Positions 5,989-6,722 of a stretch of DNA of 6,722 nt are shown here, in pieces. The stretch comes from Gammaproteobacteria bacterium (GTDB lineage Bacteria > Pseudomonadota > Gammaproteobacteria > DSM-16500): positions 1 through 6,722 of the forward strand of contig JAJONP010000112.1 of the NCBI GenBank assembly GCA_021323555.1, written 5' to 3'. The first letter of the stretch is position 1, and each line of letters starts with the position of its first letter. The notes beneath the pieces were generated by a model. It saw nothing but the letters and a program-made list of their open reading frames with translations, had not been told where the DNA came from and ran no database searches. Position numbers and translations under genes: made by a program.

Positions 5989-6522
5989 ATGCCAACTCAA
6001 TTAACCGAAGAACTTTCAAAAAGATTGCGAGCTGCTAGAAAAGCAGCAGGCTTTAAATCTGCAAAAGAGTTTGCTAAAGAGTATGGCGTTCCTGTTTCAA
6101 CATACTCCCAACATGAAACAGGAAAAAGAAGCATTAGTTCTGATTTAATTATGAATTATAGCGCTTATTTTAAAATTAACCCTTCTTGGTTATTGACAGG
6201 CGAGGGCGAACCTTTTTTAGTGGAAGGCCAGAAAGATAAAAAAGCCATTATTGCAAGAGAAGTTTTTTCAATTTCGCCCAACATTAATGAAAATAATATG
6301 AAATACCAACATATTGATCTTGCCTTACTTAAAAGAATTCTACTTGCCGCTGAAACCTTATTCGAAGATGAATCAGTGAAATTATCTTATTCTGGATTAA
6401 TTCATCATTGTTTTGATATCTATGATACAGTCTCTACTTTAAATGCAGATACAGAAGAAAAAGATAAAATTATTAATTTAACGTTATCTTCAATAAAACG
6501 TGGGTCGCTAACAACGATATAG
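5989..6522 (+). CDS. XRE-family (phage CI-type) helix-turn-helix regulator
   Basis: This 177-residue protein is a cytoplasmic DNA-binding regulator. Residues ~8-66 form a Cro/CI-type helix-turn-helix: SAKEFAKEYG (24-33) as the first helix of the motif and VPVSTYSQHETGKR (34-47) as the recognition helix. The INPSWLLTGEGEPF signature (63-76) that follows is characteristic of phage repressor N-domains. There is no LexA/CI-type S24 peptidase domain, so RecA-driven self-cleavage is not expected. The C-terminal part (~105-175) is a predicted helical region of unknown family, perhaps for oligomerisation or sensing. The ATG at 5989 has a modest ribosome site (GGA, 9 bases away), and an inverted repeat ends right at the start codon, suggesting autoregulation. 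The gene is more AT-rich than lptB, and its type suggests prophage or other mobile-element origin, though no other phage gene is in view. Its target genes are unknown. Confidence 0.9.
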   Translation: MPTQLTEELSKRLRAARKAAGFKSAKEFAKEYGVPVSTYSQHETGKRSISSDLIMNYSAYFKINPSWLLTGEGEPFLVEGQKDKKAIIAREVFSISPNINENNMKYQHIDLALLKRILLAAETLFEDESVKLSYSGLIHHCFDIYDTVSTLNADTEEKDKIINLTLSSIKRGSLTTI

Positions 6523-6570
6523 CAAAAGACTTGTTGCCATGCTATTTATTCCAAATAGCCGACCCCGCGT
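6498..6570 (+). repeat. Nested inverted repeats at the 3' end of the XRE gene
   Basis: GCTATTT (6541-6547) and AAATAGC (6553-6559) make a 7-bp hairpin 18 bases after the stop codon. An outer stem joins the last codons (ACG 6498-6500, GGGTCGCTA 6502-6510) to TAGC-C-GACCC (6556-6565) and GCGT (6567-6570), with single bulged C residues. No T-run follows on either strand, so this is a possible transcript-end structure rather than a proven terminator. Confidence 0.4.
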
Positions 6571-6622
6571 GACCCGTTCCATTTCCAACCTTCATTTTTA
6601 TACTTTGAATGCGATGACGCTC

Positions 6623-6722
6623 TTATTCTTTTTTATCAAGCAGTAAATTTTTCAGAAACCAATGAGATAATTCTTCTATCGTGACATTATAAATCGGTAA
6701 TATTTTTGCATCTCTTTTTAAA
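6623..6722 (-). CDS. Possible C-terminal end of a gene cut by the window edge
   Basis: The minus strand is open from the right edge to a TAA at 6623-6625, giving 32 residues: LKRDAKILPIYNVTIEEL followed by SHWFLKNLLLDKKE. The stretch reads like protein, and ILPIYNVTIEEL loosely recalls the segment found late in some bacterial TIR domains, but it is too short to assign. An open run of this length can arise by chance. If real, the gene converges on the XRE regulator. Confidence 0.35.
   Translation of the reverse strand, partial: LKRDAKILPIYNVTIEELSHWFLKNLLLDKKE

Overview
The window looks like a piece of an AT-rich gammaproteobacterial chromosome. The best guess is the Legionellales/Coxiella-type group of intracellular bacteria. 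This rests on a clearly gammaproteobacterial LptB, a major-facilitator transporter of the kind abundant in those bacteria, and a large orphan Ser-rich, multi-membrane-span protein resembling their secreted or host-interaction proteins. The lineage is an inference; no rRNA or other marker is present.

Left part (1-2633): a long perfect-arm inverted repeat at 2-75, a weak terminator-like hairpin, then a 757-residue orphan protein on the minus strand. Its last ~38 codons are strikingly GC-rich compared with the rest of the gene. Its promoter and the lptB promoter lie back to back in the 176-bp divergent intergenic region, which also holds an 11-bp perfect inverted repeat spanning the lptB promoter.

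Middle (2634-4624): lptB, the ATPase of the lipopolysaccharide export machine, followed after 5 bp by a 12-span MFS transporter, probably as one transcript. lptB is not next to lptA/lptC here. Positions 4627-4806 hold a MITE-like palindromic repeat that fills almost the whole gap between the convergent MFS gene and the next gene. Its two ends are near-identical inverted copies and each folds into its own hairpin.

Right part (4811-6722): a minus-strand secreted NlpC/P60-like cysteine peptidase with a His/Lys-rich linker; a 332-bp non-coding stretch with a hairpin-plus-T-run and an inverted repeat just before the next start codon; a phage-repressor-type XRE regulator without a peptidase domain; and, at the edge, the possible C-terminal end of another minus-strand gene. 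lptB, the MFS gene and the peptidase gene look chromosomal and envelope-related. The orphan protein and the XRE regulator look like accessory cargo. No rRNA, tRNA, CRISPR array or complete insertion sequence was seen.
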